Positions 16,313 through 23,959 of a stretch of 64,000 nt of DNA are shown in pieces. The stretch is from Amycolatopsis australiensis. GTDB taxonomy: Bacteria > Actinomycetota > Actinomycetes > Mycobacteriales > Pseudonocardiaceae. The translations under genes were made by a program, and so were the position numbers. The notes beneath the pieces are model-generated. The model searched no databases. It saw only the letters and a list, made by a program, of their open reading frames with translations, and was not told where the DNA came from. The stretch is from the NCBI RefSeq assembly GCF_900119165.1, contig NZ_FPJG01000006.1, positions 7,230,001-7,294,000 of the forward strand, in the 5' to 3' direction. The first letter of the stretch is position 1; each line of letters begins with the position of its first letter.

Positions 16313-17529
16313 CACGGCCTCCCCGAGTCGTCGCCGGACAGCAGCACCACGCCCGCGGCGGCCAGCATGCCGCCCGCGCCCTGGACCAGGACCGTCCGCG
16401 GCCGCCGCGCGGGTGCGCGGCCGAGCGCGGTCCCGCGCAGCTGGCGGACGGCCTCGACGAGGCTGTCCATGTTGCACGAGATCCCGGGCTGGCCGAACGA
16501 CAGCCAGCCACCGTTGGTGTCGGTCGGCAGGTCGCCGTCGGCACCGGTCCGGCCCTCGCGGTAGACGTCGATCCCGTGGCCCTTCTTCGCGAATCCCAGG
16601 TCTTCCATGATGATCGGGCCCATGTGCGCGAAGTTCACCGACATCTGCACCATGTCCACATCGGACGGTGTCAGCCCGGAGCGGGCGTACGCCTGCCGGG
16701 CCGCCTCGACGGTCGCGGTGTGCGTCAGGTTCGGGAACTCGCCGAGCCCGGCGAACCGGCCGTCGCGCATGTTCACCCGGTCGGTGAGGTACTCGTGCGT
16801 GGTCGCCGAGCCGTAACCCAGTACCCACACCGGATCACGGGCTTCTTTCGCGCGTTCCGGTGACGTCACGACGAGCGCGCCGCCGGTGCCGCCGCCCCAG
16901 GTCGAGCACATCCACCGCCGCAACGGCGTCGCGACGTACGGCGACGACAGCACCGTTTCCCGGTCGATCTCGCCGTGCTTGCGCTTGGCGGCGTGCGGGT
17001 GGTGCGCACCCCAGCTCTGGTCGGCGACGACGACGTCGGCCAGATCCTCTTCGGTCAGCCCGAATTCGCGGAAGTACCGGTGTGCGGCCTGGGCGTAGAG
17101 CGACGGGATCGTCGGCCCGTATGGCACCTCGAACTGCGGGTCGGAGTCGGCCTCCGAACCCATCGCGACGGCGTCCACGAACAGTTCGGTCGCGTCGCTC
17201 TGCACGCACAGCACGTACTCGGCGGCGCCGGCGGCGATCATCTGCGCGGCGACCGCGATCGTCGAGGTCAGGCCGGCGCCGTGGAGGGTGATCTCGCTGT
17301 TCAGCGTGACCGGCATCTGCAGGTGCGAGATGAAGATGTTGCTCCACTGCGACCGCTTGTCCGCCCACGGCGAGCGTCCGGTGAACACCGCGTCCACCTG
17401 GTGCTTGCCGATCCCGGCGTCGGCCAGCGCGGCGACGGTCGCCTCGGTGGCCAGCTGCAGCGGATCCTTCCGGTCGGCCTTCGACGCGTAGGCGTCGCCC
17501 ATCCCGACGATCGCCGCGACCGGGCTCAT
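16312..17529 (-). CDS. Thiolase-superfamily protein lacking the usual Cys (Ltp2-like?)
   Basis: A 405-aa SCP2/lipid-transfer type thiolase homologue: VAAIVGMGDAYASKADRKDP start, SWGAHHPHAAKRKHG, the STWGGGTGGALVVTS strand, and the glycine-rich end NGGWLSFGQPG. At the place where thiolases have the acyl-accepting Cys, the sequence is HGAGLTSTIA, with no Cys. Thiolase homologues without this Cys that pair with a DUF35 domain include the steroid side-chain retro-aldolase Ltp2, so retro-aldol cleavage of a beta-hydroxyacyl-CoA, supplied by the adjacent MaoC hydratase, is a reasonable hypothesis. The start ATG overlaps the MaoC stop (ATGA). Confidence 0.8.
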   Translation of the reverse strand: MSPVAAIVGMGDAYASKADRKDPLQLATEATVAALADAGIGKHQVDAVFTGRSPWADKRSQWSNIFISHLQMPVTLNSEITLHGAGLTSTIAVAAQMIAAGAAEYVLCVQSDATELFVDAVAMGSEADSDPQFEVPYGPTIPSLYAQAAHRYFREFGLTEEDLADVVVADQSWGAHHPHAAKRKHGEIDRETVLSSPYVATPLRRWMCSTWGGGTGGALVVTSPERAKEARDPVWVLGYGSATTHEYLTDRVNMRDGRFAGLGEFPNLTHTATVEAARQAYARSGLTPSDVDMVQMSVNFAHMGPIIMEDLGFAKKGHGIDVYREGRTGADGDLPTDTNGGWLSFGQPGISCNMDSLVEAVRQLRGTALGRAPARRPRTVLVQGAGGMLAAAGVVLLSGDDSGRP

Positions 17530-18020
17530 GGCCGCTCCGCGGGCAGCGATGCCGCCAGCAGCGCTTCGAGATCCTCGCGGCGGCGCAGCATCAGCAGGCT
17601 CCACTCGCTGCGCTGGACCACGTACCCGTCCTGGTTGAGCGCCTTCATCAGGAAGGTCGTGACGCCGTACTTGTCGTCCTTCTCCTTCTTCGCGACGACC
17701 TCGGCCACCACGTAGAGGGTGTCGTCGATCGCCACCGGCTTGAGGTAGCGGAGGTTGTCGATGCCGTAGTTGGCCTGGATGGACGGGCCGAACTGGATCA
17801 GGCCGGTCATGATCGAGTACGTCAGCGAGCCCTGCACGAGGCGCTTGCCGAAGCGGGTCTGCTCGGCGTAGTGCCTGTTCGAGTGGATCTCGATCCAGTT
17901 GCCGGTCAGCGCGCAGTAGTTGACGACGTCGGCCTCGGTCACCGTGCGGCCGCCGGAGCGGAAGGTCTGCCCGACCTCCAGCTCGTCGTAGGGCAGGTCG
18001 ATGCGGTTGTTGATCTCCAT
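17526..18020 (-). CDS. MaoC-like enoyl-CoA hydratase
   Basis: A 164-aa hot-dog fold protein of the MaoC family. YDELEVGQTFRSGGRTVTEADVVNY is the family opening; the hydratase motif is visible as LTGNWIEIHSNRHYAEQTRFGKRLVQGSL, with Asn/His where active-site Asp/His normally lie (usual D-x(4)-H reads N41-x(4)-H-like here). The ATG at 18020 is preceded by AAAGGA. It would add water to an enoyl-CoA made by the acyl-CoA dehydrogenase encoded upstream, giving the substrate for the thiolase-like/DUF35 pair. The Asp-to-Asn change could alter activity. Confidence 0.82.
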   Translation of the reverse strand: MEINNRIDLPYDELEVGQTFRSGGRTVTEADVVNYCALTGNWIEIHSNRHYAEQTRFGKRLVQGSLTYSIMTGLIQFGPSIQANYGIDNLRYLKPVAIDDTLYVVAEVVAKKEKDDKYGVTTFLMKALNQDGYVVQRSEWSLLMLRRREDLEALLAASLPAERP

Positions 18021-18040
18021 TGATCCGTCCTTTCCGGATG

Positions 18041-19192
18041 TCAGGCGGGCAGGCGCATCGACTTCGCGATGATCGTGCGCTGGATCTGCGAGGTGCCGCC
18101 GCCGATCGTCGACTGGACGCTTTCGCGCAGGTAGCGCTCCATGTCGCCCTCGGGCAGGTTCGCGTAGCCGCCCAGGATCTGCATCCCGTCCAGCGCGCAC
18201 GCCTTCAGCGTTTCCGAGCCGTACAGCTTGGCCATCGACGTCTCGCGGGCGGCGGGCAGGTTGTCCGCCTTCATCTTCGCGGCGCGGTAGCAGAGCAGCC
18301 GGGCCGCGTCGACGCGCGTCTGGTTCTCGGCCAGCATGTGCTTGAGCACCTGGAACTCGCGGATCGGCTTGCCGAACTGGGTCCGCTGGTGGGCGTAGCG
18401 GTTCGCGTTGTCGACGGCCTCCTGCGCGTTGCCGACGTAGGCCGCGGCCACCGCGCAGCGCTCCAGCTCCAGGTGCTCGGTGATGATCTTCCAGCCCTGG
18501 CCGACCTCGCCGAGCAGCGCGTCGGCCGGCACGCGGACCTCGTCGAGGAAGATCTCGGTGGTGCCGGTCGCGTGCCGCGACAGCGTCGGGAGCTTCCGGA
18601 TGTCCAGACCGGGGGTGTCGTTGGGGATCAGCAGGACGGACAGGCCGCCGTGCTTGTCGTCCTTGCCGGTCCGGACCAGCATGGCGATGACCGTGTCCTT
18701 CGCCGCCGCGCCACTGCACCACAGCTTCGAGCCGCTGACGATCCAGTCGCCGTTTCCGTCCTGACGGGCGTGGGTCTTGGTGTTCGCCGCGTCCGAACCG
18801 GCGTCCGGCTCGGAGATCGACACCGAGAACCGGATCTGCCCGTCGATGAACGGCTTGACGTAACGTGCCTTCTGCTCGGCGGTGCCGTACTTGACGATGT
18901 TCATCGCGGTGAAGGTCGGCACGAGCACCGAGCAGGCGAAGTCGAAGCCGAACTTGCCGAGGCCTTCGGCCATCAGCGAGTAGTCGAAGATGTCCCCGCC
19001 GGAGCCGCCCTCGGACTCCGGGATGAGGATGCCGAGCCAGCCCTGCGCGGCGATCTTGTCGTAGGCCTCGTACGGATACCGGCGCTCGAAGTCGCAGTTG
19101 CGCACATACTCGACGGTGATCTCGTTGTCCATGAAGTCGTTCACGGTTTCGAGCCACGCCGCCTGCGACTCGTTCAGGAAATTCGCGGACAT
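18041..19192 (-). CDS. Acyl-CoA dehydrogenase
   Basis: A 383-aa flavoprotein of the ACAD family. Signature FSVSISEPDAGSDAANTKT (FAD/substrate loop, residues about 122-140), HQRTQFGKPIREFQ, and the end ILGGYANLPEGDMERYLRES with a Glu in the usual catalytic-base neighbourhood, then STIGGGTSQIQRTIIAKSM. The ATG has GGGAG eight bases upstream. It should oxidise an acyl-CoA to the 2-enoyl-CoA with electron-transfer flavoprotein as acceptor. It heads a tight run of genes (MaoC, thiolase-like, DUF35, CoA-transferases) and has its own promoter gap carrying motif site B. Confidence 0.9.
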   Translation of the reverse strand: MSANFLNESQAAWLETVNDFMDNEITVEYVRNCDFERRYPYEAYDKIAAQGWLGILIPESEGGSGGDIFDYSLMAEGLGKFGFDFACSVLVPTFTAMNIVKYGTAEQKARYVKPFIDGQIRFSVSISEPDAGSDAANTKTHARQDGNGDWIVSGSKLWCSGAAAKDTVIAMLVRTGKDDKHGGLSVLLIPNDTPGLDIRKLPTLSRHATGTTEIFLDEVRVPADALLGEVGQGWKIITEHLELERCAVAAAYVGNAQEAVDNANRYAHQRTQFGKPIREFQVLKHMLAENQTRVDAARLLCYRAAKMKADNLPAARETSMAKLYGSETLKACALDGMQILGGYANLPEGDMERYLRESVQSTIGGGTSQIQRTIIAKSMRLPA

Positions 19193-19254
19193 ATTCGTGC
19201 TCCCATCGCGGTTTCGCCAAGGCTAATCCGGCCGGACCGGCAAGCCAATTGATG

Positions 19255-19275
19255 ATTCCCGAATCGCCGGTTCGC
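19255..19275. promoter_or_regulatory. Putative operator, site B
   Basis: Sequence ATTCCCGAATCGCCGGTTCG plus C, the second copy of the shared motif (CCGAA-N7-TTCGC, one mismatch in the right arm). It lies 63 bases upstream of the acyl-CoA dehydrogenase ATG in a 99-base gap. Confidence 0.5.
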
Positions 19276-19289
19276 CGGAACCGAACCGG
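19267..19289. terminator. Hairpin after the racemase-like gene
   Basis: CCGGTTCG (19267-19274) and CGAACCGG (19282-19289) form perfect 8-bp arms around a 7-base loop, starting two bases past the stop codon at 19292 on the minus strand. It may end the racemase transcript, and it overlaps site B, so it could instead be part of the operator. Confidence 0.45.
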
Positions 19290-19291
19290 TT

Positions 19292-20455
19292 TCAGCCGAG
19301 CGCGCCGGCGGCCCGCAGGGCCGTCACCTCGTCCGCCGAGAAGCCCCAGTCGGCGAGCACCTCGTGGCCGGGCGCCTCCGGAGGGCACCGGATCGCGCCC
19401 GGGGTGCGGCTGAACCGCGGGGCGGGCGCGGGCTGGACGACGCCGTCGACCTCGACGAACGTCCCCCGGGCACGCAGGTGCGGGTGCGCCGGCGCCTCCG
19501 CCATGGACAGCACCGGCGTCAGGCACACCTCGCGGCCCTCGGCCAGGGCGCACCACTCGTCGCGGGTCCGGGTGCGGAAGACCGCGGCGAAGCGGTCCCT
19601 GACCTCCGGCCAGCGGTCGCGGTCGTGCTGGTCCGGCAGTTCGTCCTCGGTGAAGCCGAGCAGGTCGAGGGTGGCCCGCCAGAACCGGGTCTCGTTGGCG
19701 GCGATGCTGATCCAGCCGCGGTCCTTCGTTTCGTAGACCTGGTACCAGGGCGCGCCGGAATCGAGCCGGTTCGTGCCCCGCTCGTCGCTCCAGTACCCGG
19801 CCGCGCGGAAACCGTACAACGCCGTCATGAGGGACGCCGACCCGTCGACCATCGCCGCGTCCACGACCTGCCCCTGCCCCGACCGGCGGCTCTCCAGCAG
19901 GGCCGACACCACCCCGAGGGCAAGGTAGAGCGCGCCACCGCCGAAGTCGCCGACCAGGTTCAGCGGGATGACCGGCGGGCCGCCGGCCTCGCCGATCGAG
20001 TGCACGACACCGGTCAGCGAAATGTAGTTGACGTCGTGGCCGGGCGCGCGGGCCAGCGGCCCGTCCTGCCCCCAGCCGGTCATCCGGGCGTAGACGAGCG
20101 CGGGGTTGGCCGCCCGGCACTCGTCCGGGCCGAGCCCGAGCTTCTCGGCCACGCCCGGCCGGAAGCCCTCGACCAGCGCGTCGGCCCGCTCGACCAGGCG
20201 GAGGACGGCGCCGGCCGCGGCCGGGTGCTTGAGGTCCATGGTCGTGCTGCGCCGGCCGCGGTTCATCAGGTCGTGGCGGGGGTCGATGGGAGCGCCGCCG
20301 TCGTAGCCGGGCGGGCGTTCGACGCGCACGACGTCGGCGCCGAGGTCGGCCAGCAGCATGCAGCCGAACCGGGTCGGTCCCACACCCCCCAGCTCGACGA
20401 TCCGCACCCCGGCCAGCGGCCCACCGGAATTCGATGTTTCCGTGCACTCTCCCAT
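19292..20455 (-). CDS. Alpha-methylacyl-CoA racemase-like CaiB/BaiF protein (1)
   Basis: A 387-aa family III protein of the AMACR type. LAGVRIVELGGVGPTRFGCM, LADLGADVVRVERPPG, MTGWGQDGPLARAPGHDVNY with His137, and NLVGDFGGGAL with Asp167 correspond to the acid/base His and Asp of AMACR. The enzyme would interconvert 2R and 2S methyl-branched acyl-CoAs, needed because acyl-CoA dehydrogenases accept one isomer. It is the first minus-strand gene of the cluster, divergent from the MHS transporter. The ribosome site before the ATG is weak. It is clearly homologous to the second racemase at 33289-34467, including the NRLDSGAPWY block. Confidence 0.88.
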   Translation of the reverse strand: MGECTETSNSGGPLAGVRIVELGGVGPTRFGCMLLADLGADVVRVERPPGYDGGAPIDPRHDLMNRGRRSTTMDLKHPAAAGAVLRLVERADALVEGFRPGVAEKLGLGPDECRAANPALVYARMTGWGQDGPLARAPGHDVNYISLTGVVHSIGEAGGPPVIPLNLVGDFGGGALYLALGVVSALLESRRSGQGQVVDAAMVDGSASLMTALYGFRAAGYWSDERGTNRLDSGAPWYQVYETKDRGWISIAANETRFWRATLDLLGFTEDELPDQHDRDRWPEVRDRFAAVFRTRTRDEWCALAEGREVCLTPVLSMAEAPAHPHLRARGTFVEVDGVVQPAPAPRFSRTPGAIRCPPEAPGHEVLADWGFSADEVTALRAAGALG

Positions 20456-20501
20456 CAGCCGGATGTTACGCGGACCGCCACGGCAATCCTATTGCGCAAA
20501 T

Positions 20502-20522
20502 CCGAAGCGGCGGTTCGGGAAC
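20502..20522. promoter_or_regulatory. Putative operator, site C, in a divergent promoter
   Basis: CCGAA-GCGGCGG-TTCGG followed by GAAC; read on the minus strand it is GTTCCCGAACCGCCGCTTCG plus G, matching sites A and B. It is 47 bases upstream of the racemase ATG and 87 bases upstream of the transporter ATG, well placed to control both. An ATTGCGCAAA element lies just to its left. Confidence 0.6.
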
Positions 20523-20608
20523 TCCGAATTGATCGCCCCTGTGGTCCTGCTTACGCTGCACCGCAATTCGCTTTTCCCGCCGCACCCCCACCCGGAGAGG
20601 GGCGTTCG

Positions 20609-21940
20609 ATGACGACGCCGGAATCCCCGCCCGCACCCCGATCCTCCGGCCGCCGGGCCGTGGTCGCGAGCATGGTCGGCACCACCGTCGAGTACTACGA
20701 CTTCCTCGTCTACGGAGTCGCCGCCTCACTGGTGTTCGGCAAGCTGTTCTTCCCCCAGGTCGAACCGGCCGCGGGAGTCCTGCTCTCGCTGTCCACTTTC
20801 GCGATCGCCTTCCTGATGCGCCCGATCGGCGCCGCGGTGTTCGGCAACCTCGGCGACCGCATCGGCCGCAAGCGGGTCCTGTTCGTGACGATGATGCTCA
20901 TGGGCGTGGGCACCGTCGCGATCGGGCTGCTGCCGACCTACCACCGGATCGGTGTCCTGGCCCCGGTGCTGCTCGTGCTGTGCCGGCTGCTCCAGGGCCT
21001 CGCGCTCGGCGGCGAACAGGCCGGTGGCTTCCTGATGAGCATCGAAAGCTCGTCGCAGAAGCGCCGCGGGCTGGCCGGCGCGTTCGTCAACTCCGGCGCC
21101 GGCTGGGGTCTGCTGCTGGCCAATCTGCTGTTCCTGCTGCTCGGCCGGCTCCCCGGTGACGCCTTCCTCAGCTGGGGCTGGCGGTTGCCGTTCCTGCTCA
21201 GCGCGGTACTGGTCATCGTCGGCCTCTACATCCGGTTCCGGCTCGAGGAGAGCCCGGAGTTCGTCCGGGTGGAAAACGCGCGGGCGGTGAAGCGTGTGCC
21301 CTTGTTCGACGCGGTCAAGCGGGGCTGGAAGCCGATGATCCTGGTGATGCTCTGCTGCCTGGGCACCCACGTCAACTTCTACGTCGTCACCGTCTATTCA
21401 CTGACGTACGGAACCGGCGTGCTGCACCAGCCGAAGACGACCCTGCTGTCGATCCTGCTGATCCTGACCGCGGTCTACATCTTCAGCACCCCGTTCTTCG
21501 GCGTGCTCGCCGACCGGTTCGGTGCCCGGCGGACGTTCGTGGTGTCGGCGATCGCCCTGGTCCTCACGCCGTTCGCGTTCTACCCGCTGCTGGGCACCGG
21601 CAGCTACCTGCCGATGGTCGCGGGCGGCTTGCTGCTGTTCCTCGCGGTCAGCGCCAACTCGGCCGCCGAGCCCACGTTCTTCGCCCACGCGTTCCCCGCG
21701 TCCATCCGCTACAGCGCGATGGCCGTCGCCTACGGCGTGGGAGCGGTGATCGGCGGCTCGTTCGCCCCGCTCATCTCCGCGGCCCTGTTCACGGCCTCCG
21801 GCAGCTGGACGACCATCGCCCTCTACAACGGCGGCGCCGCGCTCGTCTCGGTCGTCGCGGGTCTTCTGCTGCGTGAACACCGCAAGTCCGGCCAGAGCGC
21901 GGCGTCCGTGACCGGCGAACCCGCCACGCAGGGGGTCTGA
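20609..21940 (+). CDS. MFS transporter, metabolite:H+ symporter (MHS) family
   Basis: A 443-aa, 12-helix permease. EYYDFLVYGVAASLVFGKLF in helix 1, the loop 2-3 signature GNLGDRIGRKRVLFVTMM, RLLQGLALGGEQAGGFL, and the loop 8-9 GVLADRFGARRTFVV repeat mark the MHS branch (relatives of ShiA, ProP and KgtP), which import organic acids or zwitterions with protons. The ATG at 20609 has GGAGAGG upstream. It is divergent from the catabolic cluster and shares the promoter gap with motif site C, so it is probably the uptake system for the acid degraded by that cluster. Confidence 0.88.
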   Translation: MTTPESPPAPRSSGRRAVVASMVGTTVEYYDFLVYGVAASLVFGKLFFPQVEPAAGVLLSLSTFAIAFLMRPIGAAVFGNLGDRIGRKRVLFVTMMLMGVGTVAIGLLPTYHRIGVLAPVLLVLCRLLQGLALGGEQAGGFLMSIESSSQKRRGLAGAFVNSGAGWGLLLANLLFLLLGRLPGDAFLSWGWRLPFLLSAVLVIVGLYIRFRLEESPEFVRVENARAVKRVPLFDAVKRGWKPMILVMLCCLGTHVNFYVVTVYSLTYGTGVLHQPKTTLLSILLILTAVYIFSTPFFGVLADRFGARRTFVVSAIALVLTPFAFYPLLGTGSYLPMVAGGLLLFLAVSANSAAEPTFFAHAFPASIRYSAMAVAYGVGAVIGGSFAPLISAALFTASGSWTTIALYNGGAALVSVVAGLLLREHRKSGQSAASVTGEPATQGV

Positions 21941-21999
21941 CGACACCGGGCGGCCGGACCCGCGCGGGAACGGCATCCGTGACTGCGACGGTGCAGGCG

Positions 22000-22863
22000 T
22001 CACCGATCCGCTGAGGACCGATCGCCGCTCGCCGCCCACGACGACAGGAACCGCAGGCCGTCGTGGGACGGCGTGCCCGGCTCGGCGGTCCAGACGACCA
22101 GCTGCTGCTCCGGATCACCGGCGCAGGTGAGCGCGTCCCAGTCGAGGGTCAGCTCACCGGCGACCGGGTGCCGCAGGAGCTTGCTGCCCCGCTCGCGGGC
22201 GGTGACGTGGTGGTCGCCCCACCACCGGCGGAAGTCCTCGTGCCGGACGGACAGCTCACCGACCAGCGCGGCCATCCGCTGGTCGTGCGGGTTCCGGCCG
22301 GCTTCCATGCGGAGCATCGCCACGGCGGTGCGGGCCATCGGCGCCCAGTCCGCGTGCAGCGCCTTGAACGCGGGCTCGGAGAACAGCAGCCACACGTAGT
22401 TCCGCCGCTTCTCCGGAATCTGCGCGAAATCGATCAGAAGCGCGGCGGCCATGCGGTTCCAGGCCAGGATGTCCATGCGCCGGCCGAGGACGAACGCGGG
22501 GCTCGTGGTCAGCTCGTCGAGCAGCCGCCGCAACTGCGGCTGGACCGTCTGGGCCGTCCGGCGACGCGGCCGCTGAGCGTCCTTTCCGGCCAGTTCGAAC
22601 AGGTACTCGCGTTCGGCGTCGTCGAGGCGCAGGACGCGGGCCAGGACGTCGAGCACCGGCGCGGAAGCCGGCCGCCGGCCCTGTTCGATGCGGGTGTAGT
22701 AGTCGGTGCTGATCGCGGCCAGCATCGCGACTTCTTCGCGGCGCAGGCCTTTCACCCGCCGCTTGGTGCCGGTCTCGGGCAGCCCGGCCATCCGCGGGCT
22801 GACCTCGGACCGGCGGGCCTTGAGGAACTCCCCCAGTTCTCCCGCGTGGTCGTCGGTGGTCAT
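22000..22863 (-). CDS. HTH transcriptional regulator with MmyB-like ligand domain
   Basis: A 287-aa regulator. The N-terminal Xre-type HTH (LGEFLKARRSEVSPRMAGLP, RRVKGLRREEVAMLAAISTD, YYTRIEQGRRPASAPVLDVL) is followed by an MmyB-like domain with DILAWNRMAAALLIDFAQIP, RNYVWLLFSEPAF and the end HPVAGELTLDWDALTCAGDP. MmyB-type domains bind fatty-acid-like ligands in some cases. ATG at 22863. It is divergent from the hydrolase pair with 165 bases between, so it probably controls them; short palindrome 22927-22939 is a candidate site. Confidence 0.88.
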   Translation of the reverse strand: MTTDDHAGELGEFLKARRSEVSPRMAGLPETGTKRRVKGLRREEVAMLAAISTDYYTRIEQGRRPASAPVLDVLARVLRLDDAEREYLFELAGKDAQRPRRRTAQTVQPQLRRLLDELTTSPAFVLGRRMDILAWNRMAAALLIDFAQIPEKRRNYVWLLFSEPAFKALHADWAPMARTAVAMLRMEAGRNPHDQRMAALVGELSVRHEDFRRWWGDHHVTARERGSKLLRHPVAGELTLDWDALTCAGDPEQQLVVWTAEPGTPSHDGLRFLSSWAASGDRSSADR

Positions 22864-22926
22864 GAACCCAGTGTCGCAGAGCCGGACCGTGGTTGCCGGG
22901 GCCAATCGTGTCCCAGGCTGGATCCG

Positions 22927-22939
22927 GCCCATTGTGGGC
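22927..22939. promoter_or_regulatory. Short palindrome in the HTH/hydrolase divergent promoter
   Basis: GCCCA-TTG-TGGGC, perfect 5-bp arms, midway between the divergent regulator and hydrolase genes. It is short enough to occur by chance in GC-rich DNA; position is the only reason to list it. Confidence 0.3.
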
Positions 22940-23028
22940 GTCCGCCGCCCGTGTGAGCCTCGATGGCGAGGCCGGGCGACACGAACTCCGGCCGACGAAT
23001 TCGCCGTCGCGAAAGAAGAGCTGAAGCA

Positions 23029-23943
23029 ATGAAGACGAACGTCACCTTTCCCAGTGCCGGGCTGGCCCTGGCCGGTCTGCTGTTCACCCCCGACGACCAC
23101 ACCGGCGACCCGCTGCCCGCCGTCGTCGTGTCCCACCCCGGCGGCGGGGTGAAGGAGCAGACCGCGAGCATCTACGCCGAGCGCCTGGCTCGCGAAGGCT
23201 TCGCGACGCTGGTGTTCGACGCCGCGTACCAGGGTGAAAGCGAAGGCCAGCCGCGCGGGCTGGAGAACCCGTTCCAACGCGCCGAGGACGTCCGGGCCGC
23301 GGTCACCTACCTGACCACCCGCGACGACATCGACCCCACCCGGATCGGCGCCCTGGGCATCTGCGCGTCCGGCGGGTACGTCCCGTTCGCCGCGCAGACC
23401 GATCACCGGATCAAGGCGGTCGCCACGGTCAGCGCCGTCGACATCCGCAGCCTGCTGGTCGAAGGCCTCGGCCGCACCCAGGGCCCCGAGGTCCTGCAAG
23501 CCATGCTCGACCAGGCCGGTGCCCTGCGCACCGCCGAAGCCCGCGGCGAAGCCCCGGCCGTGCAGAACTGGGCGCCGGAGAGCCCCGAAGGCCTCGAGGA
23601 AGCCCCGACCCTGTACCGCGAGGCCCAGGACTACTACCGCACCCCGCGGGGCGGGCACGCCAACTCCACGAACGAGTGGCCGCTGCGCAGCATCGACCAG
23701 ATCGCCCAGTACGACTCCTACGCGATGATCAAGCTGATCGCCCCGCGCCCGCTGCTGATGATCATCGGCTCGGACGCCGACACCGGCTACTTCAGCCGCG
23801 AAGCCATCGAGAAGGCCGACGAACCCAAGGAACTGTTCGTCATCGACGGCGCCACCCACGTCGCCCTCTACGACCAGGACCAGTACGTCACCCCGGCGGT
23901 CGCCAAGCTCACCGGCTTCTTCGGCGAGCACCTGACCGCGTGA
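23029..23943 (+). CDS. Dienelactone-hydrolase-like alpha/beta hydrolase (1)
   Basis: A 304-aa alpha/beta hydrolase. VVVSHPGGGVKEQTASIYAE carries the oxyanion region, FDAAYQGESEGQPR follows, and the nucleophile elbow is GICASGGY with Cys112 at the nucleophile position, as in dienelactone hydrolases and YcjY-like proteins. The His is probably in DGATHVALYDQD and the acid in IGSDADTGY. The ATG at 23029 was chosen over the longer frame. The protein lacks a signal peptide. It forms a tandem pair with the next gene, with which it shares the YYRTPRG block. Substrate unknown; an ester or lactone is likely. Confidence 0.82.
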   Translation: MKTNVTFPSAGLALAGLLFTPDDHTGDPLPAVVVSHPGGGVKEQTASIYAERLAREGFATLVFDAAYQGESEGQPRGLENPFQRAEDVRAAVTYLTTRDDIDPTRIGALGICASGGYVPFAAQTDHRIKAVATVSAVDIRSLLVEGLGRTQGPEVLQAMLDQAGALRTAEARGEAPAVQNWAPESPEGLEEAPTLYREAQDYYRTPRGGHANSTNEWPLRSIDQIAQYDSYAMIKLIAPRPLLMIIGSDADTGYFSREAIEKADEPKELFVIDGATHVALYDQDQYVTPAVAKLTGFFGEHLTA

Positions 23944-23959
23944 CCCGGAAGGAGACACC

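Noticed and set aside
18021..20447. Very long frame (973 aa) leading into the MaoC-like gene
   Set aside because: Covers two other well-supported genes in another frame; only the last 164 residues are protein-like.
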